A stretch of 64,000 bases of DNA from Crenothrix sp043729335. Its GTDB lineage: Bacteria > Pseudomonadota > Gammaproteobacteria > Methylococcales > Methylomonadaceae. Shown piece after piece: positions 8,369 through 17,263 of this stretch. The DNA is taken from positions 1 through 64,000 of the forward strand of contig NZ_JAYTLQ010000026.1 of NCBI RefSeq assembly GCF_043729335.1, in the 5' to 3' direction. The notes below the pieces were generated by a model. The model was not told the DNA's origin, did no database searches, and saw only the letters and a program-made list of their open reading frames with translations. The position numbers were made by a program, and so were the translations under genes. The stretch's first letter is position 1. Each line of letters starts with the position of its first letter.

Positions 8369-9136
8369 TTATAAAATAACCGTCGATGCCAAACTGGGTA
8401 TTTTTACGGCGTATTCTTCCGAGACGTAAATTAATCCCCGCAATACCAAATTATCATCAATAATGGCTTCACAAGCCAGTTGGGTTGAGATAATGCCAGC
8501 ATCACCACCGGTTAAAATCAGCTGTATCGGCTTGGGTTGCTGGGCAATTACCCGTTCTATCAACCCACAAGCCGCTGACAAAATACCACTGAATATTGCC
8601 GACTCTGTGCTGTTGGCCAATCCGACCGTATAATTTTGTTCACTTAACGGTAGCTGGTGCGTACCGTGCGCTAATGAGTGCCGCATCAGTGTTAATCCTG
8701 GACAAATCAAACCGCCCTGATGATTACCATCCCCCGTCATTACATCAACGGTTATTGCCGTACCGCAATCAACAATGCAAAGCGTTTGATGGTAACTATG
8801 ATGGGCGGCAATTAAGGCCAACCAACGATCAACACCTAACTTTTCCGGTTGCTCATAAGCATTACGCACACCACATTGAGATGCCAGCGATTGAGCCTTA
8901 ATAACGGGGCTATGGGGCCATAAAAAAGTAGCTGCCGAACTTATCAGCTCTATAATTTGTGGTGAATTAACACAGGACAGGGCGATGAGTTGTGGTGAAA
9001 CTAGGGCTTGCCAGGTATCTATAAGTACCTGAGAGCTGATATGGCTGTTGACCAGCACGCCAGTCGCCATGATTTCACCTTGGTCAGCAAGACCCCATTT
9101 TAAACGGGTATTGCCAATATCGACCAGCAATCTCAT
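8369..9136 (-). CDS. coaX: Type III pantothenate kinase
   Basis: 255 residues of the CoaX (Baf/ASKHA-fold) family. Motifs are the N-terminal phosphate loop DIGNTRLKWG, GVDRWLALIAAHH near residue 100, DCGTAITVD near 125, and LTGGDA near 215. It phosphorylates pantothenate, the first step of CoA synthesis. Its start overlaps the birA stop by 4 bases; a birA-coaX pair is a common arrangement. Confidence 0.95.
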   Translation of the reverse strand: MRLLVDIGNTRLKWGLADQGEIMATGVLVNSHISSQVLIDTWQALVSPQLIALSCVNSPQIIELISSAATFLWPHSPVIKAQSLASQCGVRNAYEQPEKLGVDRWLALIAAHHSYHQTLCIVDCGTAITVDVMTGDGNHQGGLICPGLTLMRHSLAHGTHQLPLSEQNYTVGLANSTESAIFSGILSAACGLIERVIAQQPKPIQLILTGGDAGIISTQLACEAIIDDNLVLRGLIYVSEEYAVKIPSLASTVIL

Positions 9137-10131
9137 AAGGTAGCGTTATGAAAACTGACTTCGCCAGAAGCATAGGCTTGGGTAAGGCCATCTGCGTGTT
9201 GCAGCAATAATAGACCTTTGTCATCAATGCCTTGCACGATGCCTTCGATGGTTTGATTGCCGATATACAAACACGCTGGCTTACCTTTTAAGCTGTCAAG
9301 CGTTCGCCATTCATCGAGATAAGCGGCGATACCTGCTGTTTCAAAATCCGCTATAACAGGGATAAGATGATTTAATAATGTAGCCGCGAGTGTATTTCGG
9401 CAGATTTTTTTAGAGCCAGGCAATCGACCTAAATCAGTCCAGGGCTGGGTAATTTTTTCGGCTTCGGTAGCCGGTAAATGTACATTAAGCCCAAGACCAA
9501 TGACCGCACTGCAAGGCCCGCTGGCTTCACCGGAAACTTCAATCAATATGCCACCCAGCTTTTTGCCTTGGCTGTATAAATCATTAGGCCACTTTAGTTC
9601 AATACCTTCAATCTCTAACTGATTTAAAGCTCTAATCACCGCCACGCCAATTGCCAAACTTAAACCGGCAATTTCTCCGAGTCCGCTTTCCGGAAACCGC
9701 CACAGAATTGACAGATAAATATTGCTGCCAAATGGCGACACCCAGTCGCGTCCGCGTCTGCCTTTACCTGCGGTTTGATGCTCAGCAAAGCAGACAATAC
9801 CTGAAGCATCGCCTTGTTGTGATTTTTGCGATAAATAGCTATTGGTAGAATCAAGCTGATCATGGACTTCCAGTAAAAAAATGTGGGCTCGGCTGCTATC
9901 ATCCAAAGCAGCGGTAATTTTGGCGTGATCCAATAATTCCAGGCGTTTATTCAAGCGATAACCCCTGCCGCTAATACCCGTGTAATGTAGACCTAATTCC
10001 GTTAAACCGTTTAATTGCTTCCAAATTGCCGAACGGCTTAAGCCTAACGTTTCAGCCAATTCCTCTCCGGAATGGAATTCTCCATTAGCCAATAAAGCCA
10101 GTAATTTTTTTTGTTTATCGGTAATAGGCAT
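9133..10131 (-). CDS. birA: Bifunctional biotin ligase / biotin operon repressor BirA
   Basis: 332 residues. An N-terminal winged helix (residues 1-60, with LGLSRSAIWKQLNGL as recognition helix) is followed by the ligase domain. That domain carries the biotinoyl-AMP loop GKGRRGRDW near residue 122 and LKWPNDLY near 190, then a C-terminal SH3-like domain. It biotinylates the acetyl-CoA carboxylase carrier protein and can repress biotin genes. coaX follows with a 4-base overlap. Confidence 0.95.
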   Translation of the reverse strand: MPITDKQKKLLALLANGEFHSGEELAETLGLSRSAIWKQLNGLTELGLHYTGISGRGYRLNKRLELLDHAKITAALDDSSRAHIFLLEVHDQLDSTNSYLSQKSQQGDASGIVCFAEHQTAGKGRRGRDWVSPFGSNIYLSILWRFPESGLGEIAGLSLAIGVAVIRALNQLEIEGIELKWPNDLYSQGKKLGGILIEVSGEASGPCSAVIGLGLNVHLPATEAEKITQPWTDLGRLPGSKKICRNTLAATLLNHLIPVIADFETAGIAAYLDEWRTLDSLKGKPACLYIGNQTIEGIVQGIDDKGLLLLQHADGLTQAYASGEVSFHNATL

Positions 10132-10260
10132 ACAAAGCTCCTGTAAAGATCAAATGCAAGTACATGTATAGCACATGATTTTAAAAGCTTAGAAGTGTAT
10201 TTTGATGGTAAGCCTTAGCCTACCTTTAAAAAAAAGAAATCGAGGAAGATTTATTTAGAA

Positions 10261-10296
10261 AATCCCCTTGATCCTTCTTTTTTAAAAGGGAATGGG
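10261..10296. repeat. Short dispersed palindrome of the CCCCTT...AAGGG type
   Basis: AATCCCCTTGATCC followed by a T/A-rich centre and AAAAGGGAATGGG forms an imperfect hairpin. Related hairpins occur at 38177-38199 and 59887-59913. It lies just past the end of the lipoprotein gene at 10301 on the minus strand and could act in termination. Confidence 0.4.
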
Positions 10297-10300
10297 ACAA

Positions 10301-10843
10301 TTAGCTGTGTTCAACGCGCTTTTGAGAAGACTGGGATTTTTCCAGGGCTTTATTAAAATCCTGCAACTGACGCTTTAATTGGTCGCCAAAGCTTTCCAGG
10401 CCTTTTTCAATCAACGGCACTTGTTGTTGTAACTGCTCACCAAAAGTTTCGCCAATATTTTGTAGCTCATTGACTATACCCTGGAACGGAATCATAGAAA
10501 TATTCATACGGGTTTGCTGATAATCGACTTTCCATACATCATCTTCTTTAAGCAACGCCGTATTAAACGAAACCTTTTTATTGTTTTGGGACAGCATAGT
10601 TACAACTGTGGCGCTGTCGCCATCCAATGTCATGGCACCAATCTGCACTAAAGAAAATTTGCTGGCTTCATCGGTAGCAAGAGAGGTTTGGCTGTCTTTA
10701 GTAACATAATTTTGCGCCGTTTTTAAATTGCCCGCAATAAAAGCCTGCCAAAACGCGGAGGTCACCGTGTCGGGTGTGGTTTCTGCCACGGTTTGACACG
10801 CGGCAAGTAAAACAGAAATGCCCACCAGCCTAATCAAAACCAT
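10301..10843 (-). CDS. Putative lipoprotein, DUF4878-like
   Basis: About 180 residues from the ATG at 10843. The start is chosen because it yields a clean lipoprotein signal: a short positive N-terminus, a hydrophobic core and the lipobox LLAAC. A longer frame with non-ATG starts reaches 10891 and overlaps the upstream gene. The mature part has an NTF2-like pattern (SAFWQAFIAGNLKTAQNYV, then a beta-rich VWKVDYQQTRMN), then a helical, Gln- and Lys-rich tail. Function unknown. It follows the Bax-inhibitor-1 gene by about 30 bases on the same strand. Confidence 0.7.
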   Translation of the reverse strand: MVLIRLVGISVLLAACQTVAETTPDTVTSAFWQAFIAGNLKTAQNYVTKDSQTSLATDEASKFSLVQIGAMTLDGDSATVVTMLSQNNKKVSFNTALLKEDDVWKVDYQQTRMNISMIPFQGIVNELQNIGETFGEQLQQQVPLIEKGLESFGDQLKRQLQDFNKALEKSQSSQKRVEHS

Positions 10844-10874
10844 CAGGCTGGTAAAGCAGTTAAAGCATATCGAA

Positions 10875-11543
10875 TTAATCGTCGCCACCAAAAATCCCCA
10901 GTATTTGCAACAAGCTCAAAAACAAGTTGTAAATGGAAACGTACAAAGAAACGGTCGCTAAAATATAATTGGTTTCGCCGCCGTGAATAATTTCACTGGT
11001 TTGAAACAAAATCATGCCGGACATCAGCAAAATAAACATAGCTGAAACGGCAATGGATAAGCCAGGTAATGAGAAAACCATCGCGCCAATACCAGCCAAA
11101 AAGGCCACTAGCACGCCCACCATTAAAAAACCGCCCAGGAAACTAAAATCTTTACGGCTAGTTAAAGCATAAGCAGAAAGCCCTAGAAAAATAACACCTG
11201 TGCCGCCTAATGCTGTCATTACCAGCTGATGACCATTACTAAAAGACTGCACGTACATGCTAATAATGGGGCCTAAAGTTAAACCCATGAAGCCGGTTAA
11301 AGCAAATACAGACACCAAGCCCCAAGCACTGTTACTGAGTTTTGTTGTTAAATACAACAATCCAAAATAACCTACCATGGTGACTATCATACCGGGATGC
11401 GGCATATTAAAGTACATGGCCGCTCCCGCAGTCATGGCACTGAATAATAAGGTCATTGCCAATAACGTATAGGTGTTTCTTAACATTTTGTTGGCGGATA
11501 ATATTTGTGTATCCGACCGAGTTACCGCAGTATTCAAATTCAT
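10875..11543 (-). CDS. Bax inhibitor-1 / YccA family membrane protein
   Basis: 222 residues with seven predicted membrane helices, the BI-1 (UPF0005) signature. Features include the N-terminal region before the NTYTLLAMTLLFSA helix, the LTGFMGLTLGPI helix and a C-terminal LYVSIYNLFLSLLQILG ending in acidic residues. Bacterial members include the FtsH-associated YccA and the pH-sensitive Ca2+-leak protein YetJ. Here it probably modulates membrane proteostasis or ion leak; this is known only at family level. Confidence 0.9.
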   Translation of the reverse strand: MNLNTAVTRSDTQILSANKMLRNTYTLLAMTLLFSAMTAGAAMYFNMPHPGMIVTMVGYFGLLYLTTKLSNSAWGLVSVFALTGFMGLTLGPIISMYVQSFSNGHQLVMTALGGTGVIFLGLSAYALTSRKDFSFLGGFLMVGVLVAFLAGIGAMVFSLPGLSIAVSAMFILLMSGMILFQTSEIIHGGETNYILATVSLYVSIYNLFLSLLQILGIFGGDD

Positions 11544-11749
11544 TTTAGTTAAACTCCTTAAATTAAAACAGCACTGCTAAGACATTTGAAGAATCAAGAT
11601 GTTCAGCGTTACCAGCAAAAAATCAACAATACACCGAGGTTTCGTAAGGGTAGGGTACATCCATCTGATTGGCCTTGTAAATAGCCAAAACGTATCCACC
11701 TCATGAATAAAGATGCTCAGCAGTTATAAAGTCCAAGATTAATGAAAAA

Positions 11750-12883
11750 TTAAACCCTAATTAATAAATTAACTAAAATCTGTTCATAAATTTCGGACAA
11801 AATTTCTAAATCATCCAGGCCAATACATTCATTAATTTTATGTATGGTTTCGTTAAGAGGCCCTAATTCAATGACCTGTGCGCCAGTTGGTGCAACAAAT
11901 CGGCCATCCGATGTACCACCGCCAGTATCATCTTTCGTCTCAAAACCAGTCACCGATTTAATCGCCACATGCGCTGCATCAATCAATGCGCCAGATGCCG
12001 TTAAGAACGGATTGCCCGACAAGCGCCAGTGCAATTCATAGTTAAAGCCGTATTGATCTAAAATAGCATGGGTGCGCTGTTTAATGGTGGCTTCATCCAG
12101 CTCGGTAGAAAAACGCAGGTTAAACTGGGCTTCCAAAGACCCTGGAATAATATTTTCCGCTCCGGTACCGGAATTGATATTAGAGACTTGCAAACTGGTG
12201 GGTGGAAAACAACTGTTACCGTGATCCCAGACTTCTTCAGTTAAGGCTTTTAATGCCGGTGCAAAGCTATGGATAGGGTTATTACCCAGCTCAGGGTAAG
12301 CGACATGGCCTTGAATGCCCAGCACCGTCAACTTGGCACATAACGATCCCCGCCGACCGACACGGATAACATCGCCCAGCTTTTTATCACTGGATGGCTC
12401 GCCCACCAAACACCAGTCAATTTTTTCGTTGCGCTGTTCCAGTACTTCAATAACTTTGACTACACCGTGTGTAGCGATACCTTCTTCATCGCTGGTCATC
12501 ATCACCGCAATTGAGCCTTGGTGATCGGGATATTTAGCCACAAAGCGCTCCACAGCTGTCATAAACGCAGCAATACCGCCTTTCATATCAGCAGCACCAC
12601 GACCGTACAGTTTGCCATCACGGGCAGTCGGTTCAAACGGTGGCGACAGCCATTTATCCAGTGGCCCAGTCGGTACCACGTCGGTATGGCCTAAAAAGGT
12701 GAACAACGGCCGTTGCTTACCACGGCGCAGCCACAGGTTTTGGGTGTCGCCAAAATCCAGGCGTTCTTCGATAAAATTTAGTTTGGCCAAACGCTCTGCC
12801 AACACATCTTGGCAACCTTCATCCAGTGGAGTTACCGACTGGCGGCGGATCAGGTCTTGCAGTAATTCCAGGGTTTCACTCAT
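11750..12883 (-). CDS. dapE: Succinyl-diaminopimelate desuccinylase
   Basis: 377 residues, usual DapE length. M20 metallopeptidase motifs are FLGHTDVVPTG near residue 65, YGRGAADMKGG near 95, SDEEG near 130 and GGGTSDGRF near 320. The enzyme hydrolyses N-succinyl-LL-diaminopimelate in lysine and peptidoglycan precursor synthesis, using two zinc ions. Its start overlaps the stop of the yffB-like gene by 4 bases, the same gene pair as in E. coli. Confidence 0.96.
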   Translation of the reverse strand: MSETLELLQDLIRRQSVTPLDEGCQDVLAERLAKLNFIEERLDFGDTQNLWLRRGKQRPLFTFLGHTDVVPTGPLDKWLSPPFEPTARDGKLYGRGAADMKGGIAAFMTAVERFVAKYPDHQGSIAVMMTSDEEGIATHGVVKVIEVLEQRNEKIDWCLVGEPSSDKKLGDVIRVGRRGSLCAKLTVLGIQGHVAYPELGNNPIHSFAPALKALTEEVWDHGNSCFPPTSLQVSNINSGTGAENIIPGSLEAQFNLRFSTELDEATIKQRTHAILDQYGFNYELHWRLSGNPFLTASGALIDAAHVAIKSVTGFETKDDTGGGTSDGRFVAPTGAQVIELGPLNETIHKINECIGLDDLEILSEIYEQILVNLLIRV

Positions 12884-13224
12884 AGTAGTTCGGTGCGGTA
12901 AACGTCAGCTTTAAAACCGATCAACAGCGTATTGTCTCTTTGTAAAATAGGACGTTTAATTAAAGTAGGTATAGCCAGCATTAATTGCAATGCCGTTGCT
13001 TGGGTTATGTCGGTTTTTTGTTCATCGGAAAGCTGTCGCCAGCTGGTGCTGCTGCGATTGAGCATGATTTTCCAACCCAATCGTGCTTCAAAATTCACTA
13101 GTTGCTCATAACTTAAATCATCCACGCGGTAATCGTGAAAGCGATAAGCGATGGCATTTTCATCCAACCATTGCCGCGCTTTTTTAACCGTATCGCAGTT
13201 TTTTATGCCATACAGCGTGTGCAT
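12880..13224 (-). CDS. yffB: ArsC/Spx-family protein YffB
   Basis: About 114 residues with a thioredoxin-like ArsC fold. The N-terminal YGIKNCDTVKKARQWL holds a single active-site-type Cys, and IKRPIL lies near residue 92. The ATG at 13224 is preferred over the adjacent GTG at 13227. YffB proteins are thought to be glutathione-dependent reductases of uncertain substrate. Coupling to dapE supports the assignment. Confidence 0.9.
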   Translation of the reverse strand: MHTLYGIKNCDTVKKARQWLDENAIAYRFHDYRVDDLSYEQLVNFEARLGWKIMLNRSSTSWRQLSDEQKTDITQATALQLMLAIPTLIKRPILQRDNTLLIGFKADVYRTELL

Positions 13225-13227
13225 CAC

Positions 13228-13467
13228 TTACAGCGGATCATTCAGTAATTCATCAAGACTCGGCAACTGTTTATCGGCTTTGCAGCGGCCTTTGTAAAAA
13301 TCGACAAACTCCATAAATGCCTGCTCCAGATCGCCTAAAACCTCTTCTTCATCTTCGCGTTCATCGGCGGGCACATCAGTGGATTCCACATACTCACGTT
13401 GCAGGGCTGCTTCGCTGTTAAGGGCAAGCAGGGCGTAGATGATGGCGTTGTTTGATAATTCTGTCAT
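13228..13467 (-). CDS. Small acidic hypothetical protein
   Basis: 79 residues, strongly acidic, with a DEREDEEEVLGDLEQAF stretch at about 35-52. No signal peptide or membrane segment. It lies 3 bases upstream of the yffB ATG on the same strand, so it probably leads the yffB-dapE transcript. Not recognised. Confidence 0.65.
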   Translation of the reverse strand: MTELSNNAIIYALLALNSEAALQREYVESTDVPADEREDEEEVLGDLEQAFMEFVDFYKGRCKADKQLPSLDELLNDPL

Positions 13468-13494
13468 GATATTTTTTTTAGATTTAAGGTTATT

Positions 13495-14262
13495 TTAAAG
13501 GTTATTTAATGCGGCAATGTCTTCGGATGTTAAGCCAGTTGCATTGATGATAGCGTGTTCATCCAGTCCCATCGCCCGCAAATTTTTAACAATGTTCGCC
13601 ACTTGAGCGTTTATCAATTCACGCTGGTTATATTCTTCAAACATGGCCGCCCGCTCGGTCGGCGTAATGCCATCTTTTTCAATGGAATCAAATGTTTTTT
13701 GGATCATTGCGTCATGGTAATGACTTTCATCGACTTCTTCATCCAGGGTATCCTGGATGGCAGCTAGCCACTCCCTATAGGCTTTAGGAGTGTTGTCATT
13801 GACATACTTGGGGCATAAATACAGCACTTTATGCGGGATTTCGTTAACACCATTGCCTTGCAAATCTTTCGGGTCAAAGTCGATAGTCAGCACATCTTTT
13901 TGATGCCTATCACCCGACGTTAACACGACAATGGTAAACACTTTTAAGGCTGGGCGATAATTTTTGGCCTTGGCAATTTGTTCTAGTAAAGCCACGCAAT
14001 GGTAATGCAAAAACCGATCGTAGTGGTCGGCATTTTGTGCGTGTTGGATGTCGACAATAATGCGGTTCTTATCATCTTGCGCGAACAAATCGAAACGCGA
14101 ATCCACATAACCCACCGTGGGTTTAAAGGATTTTTCCGTTTCAACCTTGTCAATTTCAAGCTCTATACCCAATACCGCCTTAACAAAGGCTTTAAAAATA
14201 TCCGGTTGGGAAAAGGCTTTCTTAAAGATGACACCGTAGCGTAATGAAGCGACTTGTTTCAT
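13495..14262 (-). CDS. Rpn/PD-(D/E)XK nuclease-family transposase-like protein
   Basis: 255 residues of the family annotated as PD-(D/E)XK nuclease transposase (Rpn-like). The N-terminal RYGVIFKKAFSQPDI, the motif DSRFDLFAQDD near residue 55, then IIVDIQ near 70 form the nuclease core; the usual Glu of the (E)xQ element is Asp here. The C-terminus is a helical region ending GLTSEDIAALNNL, typical of these proteins. Rpn proteins promote RecA-independent recombination and are often mobile or multicopy. No terminal repeats are seen around it. Confidence 0.8.
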   Translation of the reverse strand: MKQVASLRYGVIFKKAFSQPDIFKAFVKAVLGIELEIDKVETEKSFKPTVGYVDSRFDLFAQDDKNRIIVDIQHAQNADHYDRFLHYHCVALLEQIAKAKNYRPALKVFTIVVLTSGDRHQKDVLTIDFDPKDLQGNGVNEIPHKVLYLCPKYVNDNTPKAYREWLAAIQDTLDEEVDESHYHDAMIQKTFDSIEKDGITPTERAAMFEEYNQRELINAQVANIVKNLRAMGLDEHAIINATGLTSEDIAALNNL

Positions 14263-14317
14263 GGCTAGTCCTTGGGCAATTGGTGGGCAAAAAAGCGTTG
14301 CTCACCCTACTAAATCA

Positions 14318-16210
14318 TCAGGCTATATCGGCTAGATTACCCCGCGTTTCCAACCAAGACTTCCTATCTTGCGAACGCTTTTTAGCCAGCAGTAAATCTA
14401 GTTGATCATGGGTATCGTTGCTGTCGTCTATGGTCAATTGTACCAGTCTTCGCGTGTCAGGATTCATGGTAGTTTCACGCAATTGGCTGGGATTCATCTC
14501 GCCCAAGCCTTTAAAGCGCTGCACGTTGATCTGGCCTTTAAGCTTTTCGGCCGCGATACGATCCAGTACGCCTTGGCGCTCGCTATCATCCAGCGCATAA
14601 AATACCCGCTTGCCAACATCAATCCGGTACAACGGCGGCATAGCAACAAACACATGGCCAGCACGTATCATCGGCCTAAAATGCTGGTAGAACAACGCGC
14701 AAATCAGCGTGGCAATGTGGTTGCCGTCCGAATCGGCATCGGCCAGTATGCACACCTTGCCATAGCGCAAATACTGCAAATCACTGGAACCTGGCTCTAT
14801 GCCCAAAGCCACAGCAATATCATGGACTTCCTGTGAAGCCATTACCTGGCTGGATTCCACTTCCCAGGTGTTCAAGATTTTACCGCGCAACGGCATGATG
14901 GCCTGAAAATCACGGTCGCGTGCCTGTTTGGCCGAACCACCGGCAGAATCGCCTTCCACCAAAAACAGTTCAGTACGTTTTAAATCTTGCGCGGAGCAAT
15001 CAGCCAATTTGCCGGGCAACGCAGGCCCTGAAGTAATCTTTTTGCGGATGATTTTTTTATTGGATTTTAACCGTTTTTGGGCGCTGGAAATAATAATTTC
15101 GGCAATTTTTTCACCTTCAGCCGGATGCTGGTTTAACCATAAACTAAAGCTGTCTTTAGAAACACCTGACACAAACGCCACGCATTCGCGCGAACTCAAG
15201 CGTTCTTTGGTTTGGCCGGAAAACTGCGGGTCTTCCAGTTTGACCGCCAACACAAAATGGCAGTTTTCCCAGACATCTTCCGGTGCCAGCTTAACGCCGC
15301 GTGGCAAAATATTGCGGATGTCGCAGAACTCACGCATGGCTTCGGTCAAGCCTGCGCGTAGGCCATTAACATGGGTTCCTCCTTGCGCGGTTGGTACTAG
15401 ATTGACATAGCTTTCGGCCAACGCCTCTTCAGGGTTTTCTATCGACCAGACAATACCCCATTCGACGGCCTCGTGGTTGGCAGCCATATTGCCCATGAAA
15501 GGCGAAACTGGACTGAATTCAATATCGCCGACCCGATCCAGCAGATATTCGCGCAAGCCATCCTGATAACACCACTGGTATTCCTCATCCGTGCCATCAA
15601 CCTTCAGGCTAATTTTTAGGCCAGAACACAGCACCGCCTTAGCACGCAATACATGCTTAAGCTTTACCACCGAAATTTTATTGGAATCAAAGTATTTTTC
15701 ATTCGGCCAGAACTTGACTGACGTGCCAGTATTGTTGCGGCCTACCGTGCCGGTTTCGGTCAATTCGGTGAGTTTATGGCCATCGGCAAATTCTATGTGA
15801 TAGACCTTGCCGTTGCGTTTGACTTCCACTTCCAGCTTGGCCGACAAGGCATTCACCACCGACACGCCCACGCCATGCAAACCGCCGGAAAATTGGTAGT
15901 TTTTGTTGGAAAACTTACCACCCGCATGCAGTTGGGTTAAGATGACTTCTACGCCAGGAATGCCTTGTTCGGGGTGTATATCCACCGGCATCCCACGACC
16001 ATCATCGCTGACCAGCACCGAGCCATCTTTATATAAAACCACATCGATGCTTTTGGCATGGCCAGCGATGGCTTCATCAACGCTGTTATCGACAACTTCT
16101 TGCACCAGATGGTTGGGGCGGGTGGTGTCTGTGTACATGCCAGGACGCTTTCTGACCGGATCCAGACCACTTAAGACTTCAATGGCCGACGCGTTATATT
16201 CGTTACTCAT
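14318..16210 (-). CDS. parE: DNA topoisomerase IV subunit B
   Basis: 630 residues, the ParE length (GyrB is about 800). A GHKL ATPase with NSVDEAIAGHAK near 42, DDGRGMPVD near 70 and GGLHGVGVSVVNALSAK near 108 is followed by a transducer domain. The TOPRIM domain carries EGDSAGG near 418 and DADSDGNHI near 495. With ParC (53447-55678 here) it decatenates daughter chromosomes. The parE and parC genes are 37 kb apart, not in one operon. Confidence 0.96.
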   Translation of the reverse strand: MSNEYNASAIEVLSGLDPVRKRPGMYTDTTRPNHLVQEVVDNSVDEAIAGHAKSIDVVLYKDGSVLVSDDGRGMPVDIHPEQGIPGVEVILTQLHAGGKFSNKNYQFSGGLHGVGVSVVNALSAKLEVEVKRNGKVYHIEFADGHKLTELTETGTVGRNNTGTSVKFWPNEKYFDSNKISVVKLKHVLRAKAVLCSGLKISLKVDGTDEEYQWCYQDGLREYLLDRVGDIEFSPVSPFMGNMAANHEAVEWGIVWSIENPEEALAESYVNLVPTAQGGTHVNGLRAGLTEAMREFCDIRNILPRGVKLAPEDVWENCHFVLAVKLEDPQFSGQTKERLSSRECVAFVSGVSKDSFSLWLNQHPAEGEKIAEIIISSAQKRLKSNKKIIRKKITSGPALPGKLADCSAQDLKRTELFLVEGDSAGGSAKQARDRDFQAIMPLRGKILNTWEVESSQVMASQEVHDIAVALGIEPGSSDLQYLRYGKVCILADADSDGNHIATLICALFYQHFRPMIRAGHVFVAMPPLYRIDVGKRVFYALDDSERQGVLDRIAAEKLKGQINVQRFKGLGEMNPSQLRETTMNPDTRRLVQLTIDDSNDTHDQLDLLLAKKRSQDRKSWLETRGNLADIA

Positions 16211-16260
16211 GTGTTGCTGTTATCCTGATGCACTGTTTGTTCCATTGTATTTTTGTTTGT

Positions 16261-16290
16261 CCACGAAAAGCACGAAAGACACGAAAAATC
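16261..16290. repeat. CACGAAA-type dispersed repeat, copy 1
   Basis: Three tandem heptads of the form (C)CACGAAA: CCACGAAAAG, CACGAAAGA, CACGAAAAA. A reverse-oriented copy lies at 16403-16434 and a shorter one at 27913-27933. It sits in the parE-fhcC gap. Confidence 0.7.
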
Positions 16291-16318
16291 TGTTGTTGAA
16301 AAATTGGCCTACCCAAAA

Positions 16319-16351
16319 GTAGGGTGGATAATAGCAACTCATCCACCCTAC
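16319..16351. repeat. REP-like palindrome (GTAGGGTGGAT family)
   Basis: A perfect 11-bp inverted repeat GTAGGGTGGAT / ATCCACCCTAC with an 11-bp loop. A similar element lies at 27946-27983 and a half-element at 14291-14305. It is bracketed by two CACGAAA repeats in the 237-bp space between parE and fhcC. Confidence 0.65.
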
Positions 16352-16402
16352 ATAAATATGCTTGTGAATCTCATTCTATAAGACAGGGCAGTTTTAAAAA
16401 TC

Positions 16403-16434
16403 TTTTTTTCGTGCTTTTCGTGTCTTTCGTGGAC
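16403..16434. repeat. CACGAAA-type dispersed repeat, copy 2 (inverted)
   Basis: TTTTCGTGCTTTTCGTGTC plus TTTCGTGGAC is the reverse complement type of the repeat at 16261-16290. The two copies face each other around the REP-like palindrome at 16319-16351 and could form a long hairpin. Confidence 0.7.
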
Positions 16435-16447
16435 AAGTCCTCTTTAG

Positions 16448-17263
16448 CTATTTGATCTTGACCAATACCTCAGCCTTGCCCATTTCCGACATATCACCGG
16501 CATAGCGCTGCACACGGTTAAACGCCACCGACGCATCGGCAAACTTGGAATTAAACTTTTTAAACGAATTAAATAATAGCGGTAAAAAGCCTAAAGTGTG
16601 TGATCCACAATCATTAAAGCTGGCCGACAGTTGCGGTGGATTCCACAATAACAGCGTACCCCGTCGCATGGCATAACCTAAATAACGTCCGGTTTGCCCC
16701 ATAACGGCGATGGTTCCGGCCGTCATACGCGAACCACAGTAATCACCCGCATTGCCTTCAATCAAAATAGTGCCACGACGTAAATGATCGCCCACCCGCT
16801 CACCGGCATTGCCTTTAATTAAAATGGTGCCGCCCTTCATGCCCATTTTATTGCCAGGTAACGCAGCGCCCAAAAAGTCGCCGACGTTGCCGCCAATTTC
16901 CAGATAACCTTTTTTCATCTCGCAAGCGGCGTATAAACCTGCATTACCTGTCACTTTAACCTCGCCGTTTTTCATGCCCATCGCCAAATACGCACCGGCA
17001 TCGCCTTCCACAGTAATGCTGCCGCCATCCAGTTCCTTGCCGATAAAGTCCAGTTTCTCGAAGCTGTTTTTTATGACGATAGCCTGGGCATCTTCACCGG
17101 AAATATCAAACACCTGATCGACGCGTAACTTGAGCTTACCACTTTGCAGCTCAAGCGCGGCAATTTGTGCAACGGTTTTTCCCTGTAATAACTGACAGAC
17201 CAAAGGTGACATGTCCACGCGCTGTTTGGGCTGGTATTTTAAGGTGAAGGTTAACGCGCTCAT
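16448..17263 (-). CDS. fhcC: Formyltransferase/hydrolase complex subunit C (formylmethanofuran dehydrogenase C-like)
   Basis: 271 residues. The centre, about 75-215, is built of GXXGXXXG-type repeats (EGDAGAYLAMGMKNGEV, GNAGLYAACEMKKGYLEIGG and on) forming a beta-helix as in FwdC and the glutamate synthase C-terminal domain. In methylotrophs FhcC is the scaffold of the FhcABCD complex, which moves the formyl group from formyl-H4MPT to methylofuran and hydrolyses it to formate. Its start overlaps the fhcD stop by 4 bases. It is last in the operon. Confidence 0.95.
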   Translation of the reverse strand: MSALTFTLKYQPKQRVDMSPLVCQLLQGKTVAQIAALELQSGKLKLRVDQVFDISGEDAQAIVIKNSFEKLDFIGKELDGGSITVEGDAGAYLAMGMKNGEVKVTGNAGLYAACEMKKGYLEIGGNVGDFLGAALPGNKMGMKGGTILIKGNAGERVGDHLRRGTILIEGNAGDYCGSRMTAGTIAVMGQTGRYLGYAMRRGTLLLWNPPQLSASFNDCGSHTLGFLPLLFNSFKKFNSKFADASVAFNRVQRYAGDMSEMGKAEVLVKIK

